DNA from: an uncultured Myxococcales bacterium
GTDB taxonomy: Bacteria > Myxococcota_A > Polyangia > Polyangiales > Polyangiaceae
Direction of reading: 5' to 3'
DNA: 64,000 bases
Assembly (NCBI GenBank): GCA_937949945.1
Contig: CALFEQ010000200.1
Span: 1 to 64,000 of the forward strand
Made by a program: the position numbers and the translations under genes. Below the pieces are notes generated by a model. The model did not search any database. It saw nothing but the letters and a program-made list of their open reading frames with translations, and was not told the origin of the DNA. This document shows, in pieces, positions 27,074 through 37,196 of the stretch. Position 1 is the stretch's first letter, and every line of letters begins with the position of its first letter.

Positions 27074-28089
27074 GACCGCGAGGATGTCCGGTGGACGAAA
27101 TCGACGACGGCCTGCACCGTCTCGACGGGGGTCTCCGGGAGGATGCCGTGCCCGAGGTTGAACACGTGCCCGGGCCTGCCGCCCACCTCGTCGAGCACCC
27201 GCTGCGCGCGCGCCTCCGCGACGGCGCGTGGCGCGAGGAGCACCGTCGGGTCGAGGTTGCCCTGGATGGCGACGTCGCCGAGCTTCGCCCACGTCTCCGC
27301 GATCGGAGTGCGCCAGTCGAGGCCGATCACGGTCCCTCCGGCGTCGCGCATCGACGGCAGGAGAGACTGGGTGCCGACGCCGAAGTGGATGACCGGCACC
27401 CCGCGCTTCGCGACGTCCTGCAGGATGTGGGCGACGTGCGGCTTGACGTACTCGTCGTAGTCGACCGGTCCGAGCTGCCCCACCCACGAGTCGAAGAGCT
27501 GGACCGCGTCCGCGCCGGCGTCGATTTGGCGGTTCAGGTAGCGCCGCACGACCTCCGCGAGCTTGCTCATGAGGAGGTTCCAGACCTCCGGCTCCGTGTA
27601 CATGAGCCGCTTGGTCTTCGCGAAGTGCTGGCTCTTGCCGCCCTCGACGAGGTAGCTCGCGAGCGTGAACGGCCCGCCCGCGAAGCCGATGAGCGGGACC
27701 GTGAGCTCCTTCTTCAGGAGCTGGATCGCCTTCATCACGTAGCCGAGCCCTTCCTCGGGCTCGATGATGCGGAGCGCCTCGACGCCCGCGCGATCCCTGA
27801 TCGGGGCATGGATGACCGGCCCTTCGCCCTTCGCGAACTCGAAGGGCGCGCCCATCGGCTCGAGCGGCAACAGGATGTCCGCGAAGAGGATCGCGGCGTC
27901 GACGCCGAGCTTCATCGGCTGCAGGGTGACCTGCATCGCGAGCTCGGGCGTCTTGCAGAGCTCGAGGAGCGAGTGCTTTTCGCGGAGCGCGCGGTACTCG
28001 GCCATGTAGCGGCCTGCCTGCCGCATCATCCATACCGGCGTGCAGTCGACGGGCTCGCGACGGCACGCGCGGAGGAACCGGTCGTTCAT
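27070..28089 (-). CDS. hemE: Uroporphyrinogen decarboxylase
   Basis: A 339-residue cytoplasmic enzyme decarboxylating the four acetates of uroporphyrinogen III to give coproporphyrinogen III. Family motifs: 'PVWMMRQAGRYMAEYRALRE' (the RQAGRY signature at about residues 23-28), 'GVDAAILFADILLPLEPMGA' (catalytic Asp), 'GFAGGPFTLASYLVEGG' and, near the end, 'FNLGHGILPETPVETVQAVV'. Full length. First gene of the hemE-hemH-hemG operon; a TAGGCT element 7 bases before ATG 28089 suggests the operon mRNA is leaderless. Confidence 0.97.
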   Translation of the reverse strand: MNDRFLRACRREPVDCTPVWMMRQAGRYMAEYRALREKHSLLELCKTPELAMQVTLQPMKLGVDAAILFADILLPLEPMGAPFEFAKGEGPVIHAPIRDRAGVEALRIIEPEEGLGYVMKAIQLLKKELTVPLIGFAGGPFTLASYLVEGGKSQHFAKTKRLMYTEPEVWNLLMSKLAEVVRRYLNRQIDAGADAVQLFDSWVGQLGPVDYDEYVKPHVAHILQDVAKRGVPVIHFGVGTQSLLPSMRDAGGTVIGLDWRTPIAETWAKLGDVAIQGNLDPTVLLAPRAVAEARAQRVLDEVGGRPGHVFNLGHGILPETPVETVQAVVDFVHRTSSRS

Positions 28090-28096
28090 ACCGGCG

Positions 28097-28102
28097 AGCC
28101 TA
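28097..28102 (-). promoter_or_regulatory. Candidate -10 element, leaderless, for the hemEHG operon
   Basis: TAGGCT on the minus strand ends 7 bases before the hemE ATG at 28089. It is within the 35-base gap between hemE and the upstream gene. Confidence 0.5.
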
Positions 28103-28124
28103 TCACCATTGTTCGGATGGCGGG

Positions 28125-28472
28125 TCAGCCGCGGCGGCGGAGGAACCCCTGCATGCCCGTGACGAACGCGGTGACGATCCGGCGCGGCGTCGGGGTCTCG
28201 TGCACGTCGTCGGCCTTCGCGAGCCACTCCGCCTCGACGCGCACGCTCTTCGGCTGAGCCCCGACGGTGATCGAGATCTTCTCTTTGGCCCCGCTCTCTC
28301 GTATGGCGCTCGTGGTCCAGACGCGCGCGATGTGATCCCATCGCGGCTTCGCGACGCCCGCCACGCGGCAAGCGTACGCGACCCACGCATGGCTGACGGG
28401 CATCGGCAAGGCGACCTCCACGGTGCTCGAGACGGGCCTCGTGGAGCTGACTTGGTCGAGATTCGGCTGCAT
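28125..28472 (-). CDS. Small uncharacterised protein upstream of the hem operon
   Basis: A 115-residue protein without signal peptide or membrane segment; family not recognised. The middle 'STVEVALPMPVSHAWVAYAC' and 'ISITVGAQPKSVRVEAEWLA' show beta-strand character, and the C-terminus is a basic helix (RRIVTAFVTGMQGFLRRRG). Start ATG 28472 is chosen because upstream codons have no conserved character; GGGGA lies 8-9 bases upstream. It is in the same direction as hemE with a 35-base gap. Confidence 0.55.
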   Translation of the reverse strand: MQPNLDQVSSTRPVSSTVEVALPMPVSHAWVAYACRVAGVAKPRWDHIARVWTTSAIRESGAKEKISITVGAQPKSVRVEAEWLAKADDVHETPTPRRIVTAFVTGMQGFLRRRG

Positions 28473-28620
28473 CGGTCCATCCCCGAAACCAGAGCAACCG
28501 CGGGCGAGGCTCCTCGACGTTGCAGACGACGTGCCGGCTCTCGCGCACATGAAACATGCGCGTTTTCATGCGCGATACGCGCACCGGTCCACGGCTCGAT
28601 GGCTCCGCACAGCGGACCGG

Positions 28621-28641
28621 CGTCCTCAGCGCTGAGGGCGC
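28621..28641. repeat. Palindrome related to the heptamer element
   Basis: CCTCAGCGCTGAGG (28624-28637) is a perfect 14-base palindrome. With its flanks (GTCCTCAGCG, CTGAGGGCGCC) it resembles the junction of heptamer and core in the composite elements at 17709 and 21431. It lies in the 212-base gap between two minus-strand genes and could act as a terminator. Confidence 0.5.
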
Positions 28642-28684
28642 CGGCGCTCAGGTGGGGGGTCGAGCGGCGAACGCCGCGGCGACG

Positions 28685-29419
28685 TCAGCGTGCCGGCGGG
28701 CGCACGTCGAGGGCGCTCGTCGCGACGAACCGCTCGAGGACGCGCACGACCTGGTCGAGCGACACGCCCATCATCGAGGCGACCTCGGCGAGGGTCGTGG
28801 CGCCGGTGACGCCGGCGAGCGGCCCGGGCCGATCGTCACGAATGAGCGACGGGGGCGCGGACGACGCACGCCGCTCGCCCGCGAGCGCCATCCTGCACTC
28901 GCGCGCGATGGTGATGAGCATCGGATCGTCGTCGCCGCGTGCGATGAGCTCGTTCGCGAGATCGAGCGCCGGTGCGTACTCGCTCGCGAGGAAGAGCCGG
29001 TAGACCTCGCGCGACGTGTCGCTGCGGTTCGCGAGCGACAGCGTGGGGCTCGTCGGATCCTCGGGCTCCGGCCGAGCCTCCGGCGGCGTGGTCTCGGTCC
29101 TGTCGTCCCACTCGTCCGCGACGACGTTCGCCTCCTCGACCGAAGGCGCGACGGACGCCGGCTTCTTCGGCAGCGGAGGCGGCACGGCGCGCGGGAGCAG
29201 GTCGGTCTCGCGCAGCACGATCGCGGTGCTGCCGTCTTGATCATCCGCCATCAGCGCGCCGGGTACGTCCATGGTCAACGTGTCCGCTTCCTTCGGAAAC
29301 ACGAGCTCCCCGCGGCGAAGGGTGTCTCGTTCGGTTTCGGAGAAGACGTCCTCCCTCCCCCGCTCTTCGGAGCTCGAGGCGGTCGCGGCCTCCGTCGCGT
29401 CGTCGAGTTCCTTCGGCAT
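28685..29419 (-). CDS. Uncharacterised acidic protein with TPR-like and C-terminal helical modules
   Basis: A protein of about 244 residues, mostly acidic and low-complexity in the first half (DDATEAATASSSEERG, PPPLPKKPASVAPSVEEANV), then a TPR-like helical pair around residue 140 ('SREVYRLFLASEYAPALDLA'), and a C-terminal helical segment 'ATTLAEVASMMGVSLDQVVR' that could be helix-turn-helix-like. No family recognised; this layout is common in myxobacterial regulatory proteins. Start ATG 29419 is preferred (AGGA about 8 bases before); ATG 29428 is an alternative. Confidence 0.55.
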   Translation of the reverse strand: MPKELDDATEAATASSSEERGREDVFSETERDTLRRGELVFPKEADTLTMDVPGALMADDQDGSTAIVLRETDLLPRAVPPPLPKKPASVAPSVEEANVVADEWDDRTETTPPEARPEPEDPTSPTLSLANRSDTSREVYRLFLASEYAPALDLANELIARGDDDPMLITIARECRMALAGERRASSAPPSLIRDDRPGPLAGVTGATTLAEVASMMGVSLDQVVRVLERFVATSALDVRPPAR

Positions 29420-29626
29420 CAGGCGCATCCTGGTCCAATCGCGCGCCGCGTGGGAGGGCAAGAGCGCCGCCGCGACACATGCCGCTAGACGGCCTCGCCC
29501 CGGCGCGCCACTTACATCGTGTTTCTGGCGTGCGTACGAGCCCCCTCGCCTCGTGCGATCGCGGCGTCAACGGCCGCCGACATGCAGCATGCCGACCGCT
29601 TGGTCGGCGAACGGACCCGGCCGTCC

Positions 29627-31828
29627 TCAGCCCTGGTTGTAGTTCGTGTTCTCGAGGAGGATGACGTTCGTCTTCGAGCGGCTCTCGCCGACGCTCGTGA
29701 CGTAGACGGCCGGCTGGTCCTGCACCGGGCAGACCTTCTCGCACGCGCCGCAGCCGATGCAGAGGCTCGGATCGACGTGCGGCCGCTGGAGCTTCACCGT
29801 CTTCATCTCCGGGTGCTCGCCGTTCGGGCCGGGCTTGCTGTCGCGGACGGGCGCCTCGACCTCCTCGACCCAGATCGCCTTCGGCGACGTCGGGCAGAAC
29901 TCCTCGCAGACGATGCACGGCGTCTGCATCGCCCACGGGAGGCAGCGCCCTTGGTCGTAGAAGGCGGTGCCGATCTTCACCGGCGGCACGCCGAGACCGA
30001 GCTTCTCCTTCTCGGTGATCTTCTGGATGGCGCCGGTCGGACAGACCTGGCCGCAGAGGACGCACGAGTGCTCGCAGTAGCCGATGCGCGCGATGAGGAT
30101 GGGCGTCCAGAGGCCCTCGATGCCGGCCTCGAACATCGCCGGGTGCAGGGCGTTGTTCGGGCAGACCTTCATGCACTCGGCGCAGCGGATGCAGCGCTCG
30201 AGGAACGCGCGCTCCTCGACGGACCCCGGCGGCCGGATCACGCGCGAGTGGTAGTTGACGTCGAGCGAGTCCGCGATGCGCGCCGCCGGGATGAACGCGG
30301 CGCCCGCGGCGGCGCTGGCGAGGAACGTGCGCCGCTGCAGGTCCGGCTTGCCGATGCGGCTCTTCCAGTTCGGCAGGAAGCGGAACTTGATGACGTCCTC
30401 GGGGCAGGCGTTCTCGCAGTTGAGGCACATGTGGCACTCGTCCTGCCGCCACTTCACGCCGCCCTGCGGACTGTCCGCGCCCTGGCAGTGCACGAGGCAC
30501 AGGTTGCAGTCCGTGCACTTCGCGTGGTCCTTCTCCATCCCGAAGAGCGCGAAGCGCGCGAAGACGCCGAGGAACGCGCCGAGCGGACAGAGGACGCGAC
30601 ACCAGAACCGCGGGATGAAGCGGTTCATGAAGAGCACGGCGATGAGCAGGCCGACGATGAGCCACGTGTGGTGGAAGTAGAACTGATGCGACTGCCACAC
30701 GGTGGTCGCGAGCGCGTCCTGCGTCTTGTCCGCGACCTGCTGCACCGTGCGAACGGGCACGTCCTGCGCGGCGCCGAGCGCGCGCCCGGTGATGTACTGC
30801 ACGCCCGGGATCACGCCGAGCCCGATCGCGCGGACCGCGACGCAGATCGGATCGAAGAGCCCGCCGATCGCGCTCCCCGCGAGCGACGCCGCGAGGAACG
30901 CGTACATGAGGTAGTACTTTGCGCGCTGGTAGCCGTGCGTCTTGTTCGCTTCGACGCGCGCCGCTCCCCTTCCGCGCCGCGACGGGAGGATCCAGCCGAA
31001 GAAGTGATGGAGCGTGCCGAAGGGGCAGATCCATCCGCAGAACACGCGGCCGAAGACGACCGTGAGCGCGAGCAGGCCGAGCGACCAGAGCAGGCCGCGG
31101 TAGACGTGGTGCGTCGCGCCGAGGGTCATGGCCGCGACGAACGGATCGGCCAGGAGGAACGCCTCGACCGGATACGGCAGCCGGACGGGCGTGTCCGCGC
31201 TCGCGGCGAAGCTCCCGCGGAACGCCGTCTGGAAGAGGAAGAACATGAACAGGCCGAAGAAGGTGACCTGCGAGATGCGGCGCGCCCACATCAGGATGCG
31301 GATGCTCCGCCGCGGTGGGATGCCCGAGCCGGGCAGCTTCTTCGCGACCTTCTTCTTGGGCGGCGCCTTCTTCGTCGCGACCGCGGCGCCACCCACGTCG
31401 CCGTCGGGCGATGCCTCCGCGCGCTCGCGCGGCGTCCCGAAGCCGAGCATCTCGGCGAGCTCGCGGAGCCGCCCCATCTCCGCGCGACGCATCGCGGCCT
31501 CGTCCTTCCGGCGAGGCTCGTCGTTCTTCGCAGGAACGCTCCTCGACGAGGCGCATCCGCACGAGCTGCCGCAGGCCTCTTTCTTCGAAGCGGGCGCGGC
31601 ATCCGCGGCGCGAGGCGACGGCCCGAGCGACCAAGACGTGTCGACGTCGAGCGCGGGGACGACGCCGACCTCGCCCGTCTTCCACGGGATCGGCTCGACG
31701 GCCGCGTGCTCGTGCACGACCGCCTTCTCGATGGAGTCGACGTCGAGGACGACGCCGGCGTGCGGCACGACCGCCGCTCCGCGCTCCCCCGGAGCCTGGA
31801 GCCTTCCGCCCGGAGCCTGCACCGTCAC
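29627..31828 (-). CDS. Membrane polyferredoxin, NapH/NosR-like fused to a NapG/MauM-like ferredoxin
   Basis: A 733-residue electron-transfer protein. After an N-terminal soluble part there are membrane helices with the NapH/NosR-type 'FCGWICPFGTLHHFFGW' and a second 'CRVLCPLGAFLG' motif, then 4Fe-4S sites 'CTDCNLCLVHC' and 'CHMCLNCENACP'. A twin-arginine-like stretch RRTFLASAAAGAAFIPAA sits inside the chain near residue 495, followed by more clusters ('CIRCAECMKVCP', 'CEHSCVLCGQVCP', 'CIVCEEFCP', 'CIGCGACEKVCP'). It looks like a quinol-dehydrogenase subunit fused to its periplasmic ferredoxin. GTG 31828 overlaps the TGA of the DUF362 gene, but the first residues are encoded by a heptamer repeat, so the true start may be further in. 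Confidence 0.85.
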   Translation of the reverse strand: MTVQAPGGRLQAPGERGAAVVPHAGVVLDVDSIEKAVVHEHAAVEPIPWKTGEVGVVPALDVDTSWSLGPSPRAADAAPASKKEACGSSCGCASSRSVPAKNDEPRRKDEAAMRRAEMGRLRELAEMLGFGTPRERAEASPDGDVGGAAVATKKAPPKKKVAKKLPGSGIPPRRSIRILMWARRISQVTFFGLFMFFLFQTAFRGSFAASADTPVRLPYPVEAFLLADPFVAAMTLGATHHVYRGLLWSLGLLALTVVFGRVFCGWICPFGTLHHFFGWILPSRRGRGAARVEANKTHGYQRAKYYLMYAFLAASLAGSAIGGLFDPICVAVRAIGLGVIPGVQYITGRALGAAQDVPVRTVQQVADKTQDALATTVWQSHQFYFHHTWLIVGLLIAVLFMNRFIPRFWCRVLCPLGAFLGVFARFALFGMEKDHAKCTDCNLCLVHCQGADSPQGGVKWRQDECHMCLNCENACPEDVIKFRFLPNWKSRIGKPDLQRRTFLASAAAGAAFIPAARIADSLDVNYHSRVIRPPGSVEERAFLERCIRCAECMKVCPNNALHPAMFEAGIEGLWTPILIARIGYCEHSCVLCGQVCPTGAIQKITEKEKLGLGVPPVKIGTAFYDQGRCLPWAMQTPCIVCEEFCPTSPKAIWVEEVEAPVRDSKPGPNGEHPEMKTVKLQRPHVDPSLCIGCGACEKVCPVQDQPAVYVTSVGESRSKTNVILLENTNYNQG
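31788..31822. repeat. Heptamer repeat (CCTGGAG family) in the 5' end of the polyferredoxin gene
   Basis: CCCGGAG, CCTGGAG, CCTTCCG, CCCGGAG, CCTGCAC in register, the same heptamer as in the intergenic elements at 17764 and 21511. Here it falls in the first codons of a gene and is read as QAPGGRLQAPGERG. Confidence 0.75.
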
Positions 31829-32955
31829 ACCTCCCGGACCCTGAGCTGCTCCCAGTACATCGTGCCGAGGCCGCGCTCGTGGCCCATCTGCACGTACGGC
31901 AGGTTGTCTCGGTGCTGCCCGATGAGCGTGGCGCCGTAGGCGTCCGCGGCGACCTGATCGACCGTCGCGAAGACCTGGTTCAGGACCTTCGTGTCGTCGA
32001 TGTTGCCGCCCTGCGGCCCGTTGCGGACGAGCACGCGCATCGCGTCGACGATGACGAGCGTCGGACGCATGAAGGTCGCGAGGTCGGCGATCGACGTGTC
32101 GATGTTCTGGTGGAGCCGGTTGCGGCGGCCGCCGAGCACGCCGTACCAGTTCTTCATCGCCGCCGTGAACTTCGCGAGGTTGTGGTGCTTCGCGACCGGG
32201 ACGTTGATGACCTTGTCGGCGTCGACGAGCGTCGTGAAGATCGGCCACTCGTCGAGGACCTCGCCCTTCAGGCGCGTCGTGCGGAAGCGATGCTCGGCCG
32301 GAAGCACGACCTCCGCGCCGAGCGCGTAGGCCTTGCGCCAGATGCCGGACCGCTGGAAGCAGCGGTTCGGGTCGTTGCACGAGCCGTCGGCGACGACGAC
32401 GCGCTTCGCGCCCGCCTCGTAGGCGAGCTGCACGACGGCGCCGACGACGTCCGGGTTCGTGTTCGCCGCGTGGATCGGCATGCGGTCCCAGCCGATGTTC
32501 GGCTTCACGACGACGACGTCGCCGCGGCTGACGAAGCGCTTCATGCCGCCCATCGCGTCGACGGCGCGACGGACGAGCTGCTCGGCCGAGACCGGCTCGC
32601 CCTCCTTCGCCTTCGCGATCGCGAGCTCGGCGTGCTCGGGCGCGCTGTCGCGCAGGCGGTAGTCGCGGACCTGGCGCGCGCCCTGCCCGGCAGCGACGCC
32701 GAAGCCTCCTTTGTCCCAGACCGCGCGACCGAGGACCGCCGCCCCGCCGAGCACGCCGGCCGCGAGGCCCACGCGCTTCATCATCTCGCGGCGCGAGGGG
32801 CGTTCGAAGGCAGGCGACACCTCCTGAGCGGCGTGCGAGGTCGCGCCGGACGACGCGCTCGTCGTCTTCGAGCCCTCCGATGACGCGGCGGCCGGCGCCT
32901 TCTCCGCCTCGGAAGGCGTAGGCTTTTCCTTTCGATCCTTGCCGGCCTCGCTCAT
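31825..32955 (-). CDS. DUF362 family protein with Tat signal
   Basis: A 376-residue protein. A polar, low-complexity 55-residue start leads to a twin-arginine signal 'SRREMMKRVGLAAGVLGGAA', so it is exported folded, as expected for a redox partner. The DUF362 domain follows ('GDVVVVKPNIGWDRMPIHAA' near residue 145, 'VVQLAYEAGAKRVVVADGSC', 'ADKVINVPVAKHHNLAKFTA', 'AAMKNWYGVLGG'). DUF362 proteins are often found with 4Fe-4S ferredoxins, and here the next gene is a polyferredoxin joined by a GTGA overlap. Role probably in an electron-transfer reaction at the periplasmic face; substrate unknown. Confidence 0.85.
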   Translation of the reverse strand: MSEAGKDRKEKPTPSEAEKAPAAASSEGSKTTSASSGATSHAAQEVSPAFERPSRREMMKRVGLAAGVLGGAAVLGRAVWDKGGFGVAAGQGARQVRDYRLRDSAPEHAELAIAKAKEGEPVSAEQLVRRAVDAMGGMKRFVSRGDVVVVKPNIGWDRMPIHAANTNPDVVGAVVQLAYEAGAKRVVVADGSCNDPNRCFQRSGIWRKAYALGAEVVLPAEHRFRTTRLKGEVLDEWPIFTTLVDADKVINVPVAKHHNLAKFTAAMKNWYGVLGGRRNRLHQNIDTSIADLATFMRPTLVIVDAMRVLVRNGPQGGNIDDTKVLNQVFATVDQVAADAYGATLIGQHRDNLPYVQMGHERGLGTMYWEQLRVREV

Positions 32956-33247
32956 GCCATTCTCTTAGCCCGGCCGACGGGGCGCAGGCAACTCCGCGCG
33001 GCGCTTGCGGGAGTCGGCAAAACCCGACAGGTCATCGGGGGTTTCATGACGATGCCCGTCGAGCGGGCGGCGTGTGGGCCCGCCGGTGATCGGTCGAGCT
33101 GCAGCTCGCCATGCGCAACATTCCGCGCGCTTGCGGGCTCGGACGGCCGATCGGGGGCCGTGGCTTCCAGGAAAAGCCCATCGTGAGCGGAATCCGGCAC
33201 ACGCGTCCTTTACCCACGGCGAAAAGGCTGGCAGAACGCGCACCTCG
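32956..33247. other. Divergent intergenic region, DUF362 gene / MATE gene
   Basis: About 290 bases with promoters for both directions expected. I see no gene, no strong hairpin and no clear TANNNT element at leaderless spacing on either side. Confidence 0.4.
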
Positions 33248-34714
33248 ATGGCCGACGCACGCGAGAGCCGCATTCTGTCGGGGCCGCTCGCGTGGGAAGT
33301 GGCCCGCTTCGGCACGCCGCTCGCCGTCGGGATGGCGCTCCAGACGACGTTCAACCTCGTCGACGCCTACCTGATCGCGCAGCTTCCCCCGTCGGAGGTC
33401 AGTGCGGCGGTCGGCGCCATCGGCATCTGCGATCAGGTCGCGGCCCTCGGGACGATCATCAGCTTCGGCGTCTCCACGGCGGCGGCGGCGATCATCTCGA
33501 ACCGCAAGGGCGCGGGCGACCAGAAGGGCGTCCAGCAGGCCGTCTGGCAGTCGCTCCTCGTCATCGGCGCGCTCAGCGTGGTGCTCGGGGTCGTCGGCGG
33601 GCTCGGCGCCGGCTTCATCGTCTACGACCTCATCGGCGCGAAGGGCGACGTCGCGGCCATCGCCACGTCTTATCTGCGCGTCGCGCTGCTCGGCAGCTTC
33701 TCGATCTACTTCCTGCTCCAGCTCACGAACGTGCAGCGTGCGCTGGGGTCGGCGAAGACGCCGGTGGCCCTCCTCGTCGCCGGCAACATCCTCAACCTGC
33801 TGCTCGCCGTCCTCCTCATCTTCGGCGAAGGGCCCGCGCCGAGCTGGCTCGAATGGTCGACGAAGCTCGCGCGCGCGCTTCACATCCCGCGCCTCGGCAT
33901 GCTCGGCGCCGCGTGGGCGTCGGTCATCGCCCGGTGCGTCGTCCTCCTGCCGAACATCATCATCCTCGCGCGCCGCTTCGACGTCTTCCCGCCGAAGGGC
34001 GAGCGCGCGCCGAGCAAGAGCGAGATCCGGGCGCTTCTCGCGATCGCCTGGCCGTCGAGCGCCCAATTCTTCCTGCGCATCTCGGCGATGCTCCTCGTCA
34101 ACTCGCTCGTCGCGCGCTTCTTCACGACGACGGACGACCAGACCGCGACGACCGCGATGGGCCTCGTCTTCCGCCTCGACACGATGGCCCTCTTCGTGGC
34201 CATGGGCTGGGGGAACGCGGCGCAGACGTTCGTGGGACAGAACCTCGGCGCAGGCAACGACCAGCGGGCGCGGCGGTCCGGTTGGCTCGCCGGCGTCTAC
34301 GACGTGATGACGAACGTGGCCCTCGTCGCGATCGTCTTCCGTTGGGGCGAGCCGATCCTGCGCATCTTCGACGACGAGACGCCGCCGGTGATGATCGCGC
34401 TCGACTACCTCCACGTGGTCGCGCCGTCGTACTTCGCGCTCGGGCTCGGCATCGTCCTCGGCAACGCCATGGCCGGCGCGGGCGCGACACGGACGACGTT
34501 CGCGATCGACGCGCTCGTCATCCTCGCCTTCCAGCTCCCGGTCTGCCTCGTCGTCGTCGGCGTCTTCGGCGGCTCGCTCACCGCCCTGTTCCGGTGCGTG
34601 GCGGCCACGAACGTCGTGAGCGCCCTCGCGTACGCGCTCGTCTACGCGCGAGGCTCCTGGATGCGAGCGCGCTCGCTCACGGTCGCCCGGGCGGCCGAGG
34701 GCCCGGCCGGCTGA
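33248..34714 (+). CDS. MATE-family efflux transporter
   Basis: A 488-residue inner-membrane antiporter with about twelve hydrophobic helices in two homologous halves. The first helix region '[20 protein letters not shown]' and YLIAQL matches the MATE/NorM N-terminal repeat, and the second half starts '[20 protein letters not shown]'. '[20 protein letters not shown]' is the MATE loop motif. It exports cationic or hydrophobic compounds using Na+ or H+ gradients; substrate unknown. Start ATG 33248 gives a normal N-terminus; the ribosome-binding site is weak. Confidence 0.9.
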   Translation: MADARESRILSGPLAWEVARFGTPLAVGMALQTTFNLVDAYLIAQLPPSEVSAAVGAIGICDQVAALGTIISFGVSTAAAAIISNRKGAGDQKGVQQAVWQSLLVIGALSVVLGVVGGLGAGFIVYDLIGAKGDVAAIATSYLRVALLGSFSIYFLLQLTNVQRALGSAKTPVALLVAGNILNLLLAVLLIFGEGPAPSWLEWSTKLARALHIPRLGMLGAAWASVIARCVVLLPNIIILARRFDVFPPKGERAPSKSEIRALLAIAWPSSAQFFLRISAMLLVNSLVARFFTTTDDQTATTAMGLVFRLDTMALFVAMGWGNAAQTFVGQNLGAGNDQRARRSGWLAGVYDVMTNVALVAIVFRWGEPILRIFDDETPPVMIALDYLHVVAPSYFALGLGIVLGNAMAGAGATRTTFAIDALVILAFQLPVCLVVVGVFGGSLTALFRCVAATNVVSALAYALVYARGSWMRARSLTVARAAEGPAG

Positions 34715-34797
34715 GCCTCCCCCTGACCGACGTCGATCCCCCGCCCCTCGGCCGCTCGGCGCAAACGCTTCCCGACACCCGAGGCCGAAAAGCGCAG

Positions 34798-34803
34798 TAA
34801 GCT
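34798..34803 (+). promoter_or_regulatory. Candidate -10 element for the SEC-C/RelE-like gene
   Basis: TAAGCT ends 11 bases before the GTG at 34815, giving at most a 4-5 base leader. No Shine-Dalgarno sequence is present. Confidence 0.4.
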
Positions 34804-34814
34804 GGCGGCTCGAC

Positions 34815-36947
<2,133 letters not shown>

Positions 36948-37175
36948 CCGGGGCTCGTCGCCCGTACCCCGGCGCGAAACGAGGGGAACCGGCCGCCGGC
37001 GGCGGTCGACGCGCGGACGACCGGCCAGGGTACGGCCTCGAAATGGCGCAGAAATCGCGGCCTCGTGGCCTGGCCGACGGAAGGGCGTCTGCGTTCGTCG
37101 CCCGGCTCCCCGTCCCCTTCGGGTCGCTGCGCGCAGCGGTAGCAGACCGAGCGTGAAGTTTGGGGCAAGGTCGAC

Positions 37176-37181
37176 TAGGCT
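37176..37181 (+). promoter_or_regulatory. Candidate -10 element for the MCE gene
   Basis: TAGGCT, 15 bases before ATG 37197. Here a strong AGGAGG ribosome-binding sequence lies directly before the ATG, so this gene appears to have a short leader. Confidence 0.45.
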
Positions 37182-37196
37182 GGGCGCCCCAGGAGG

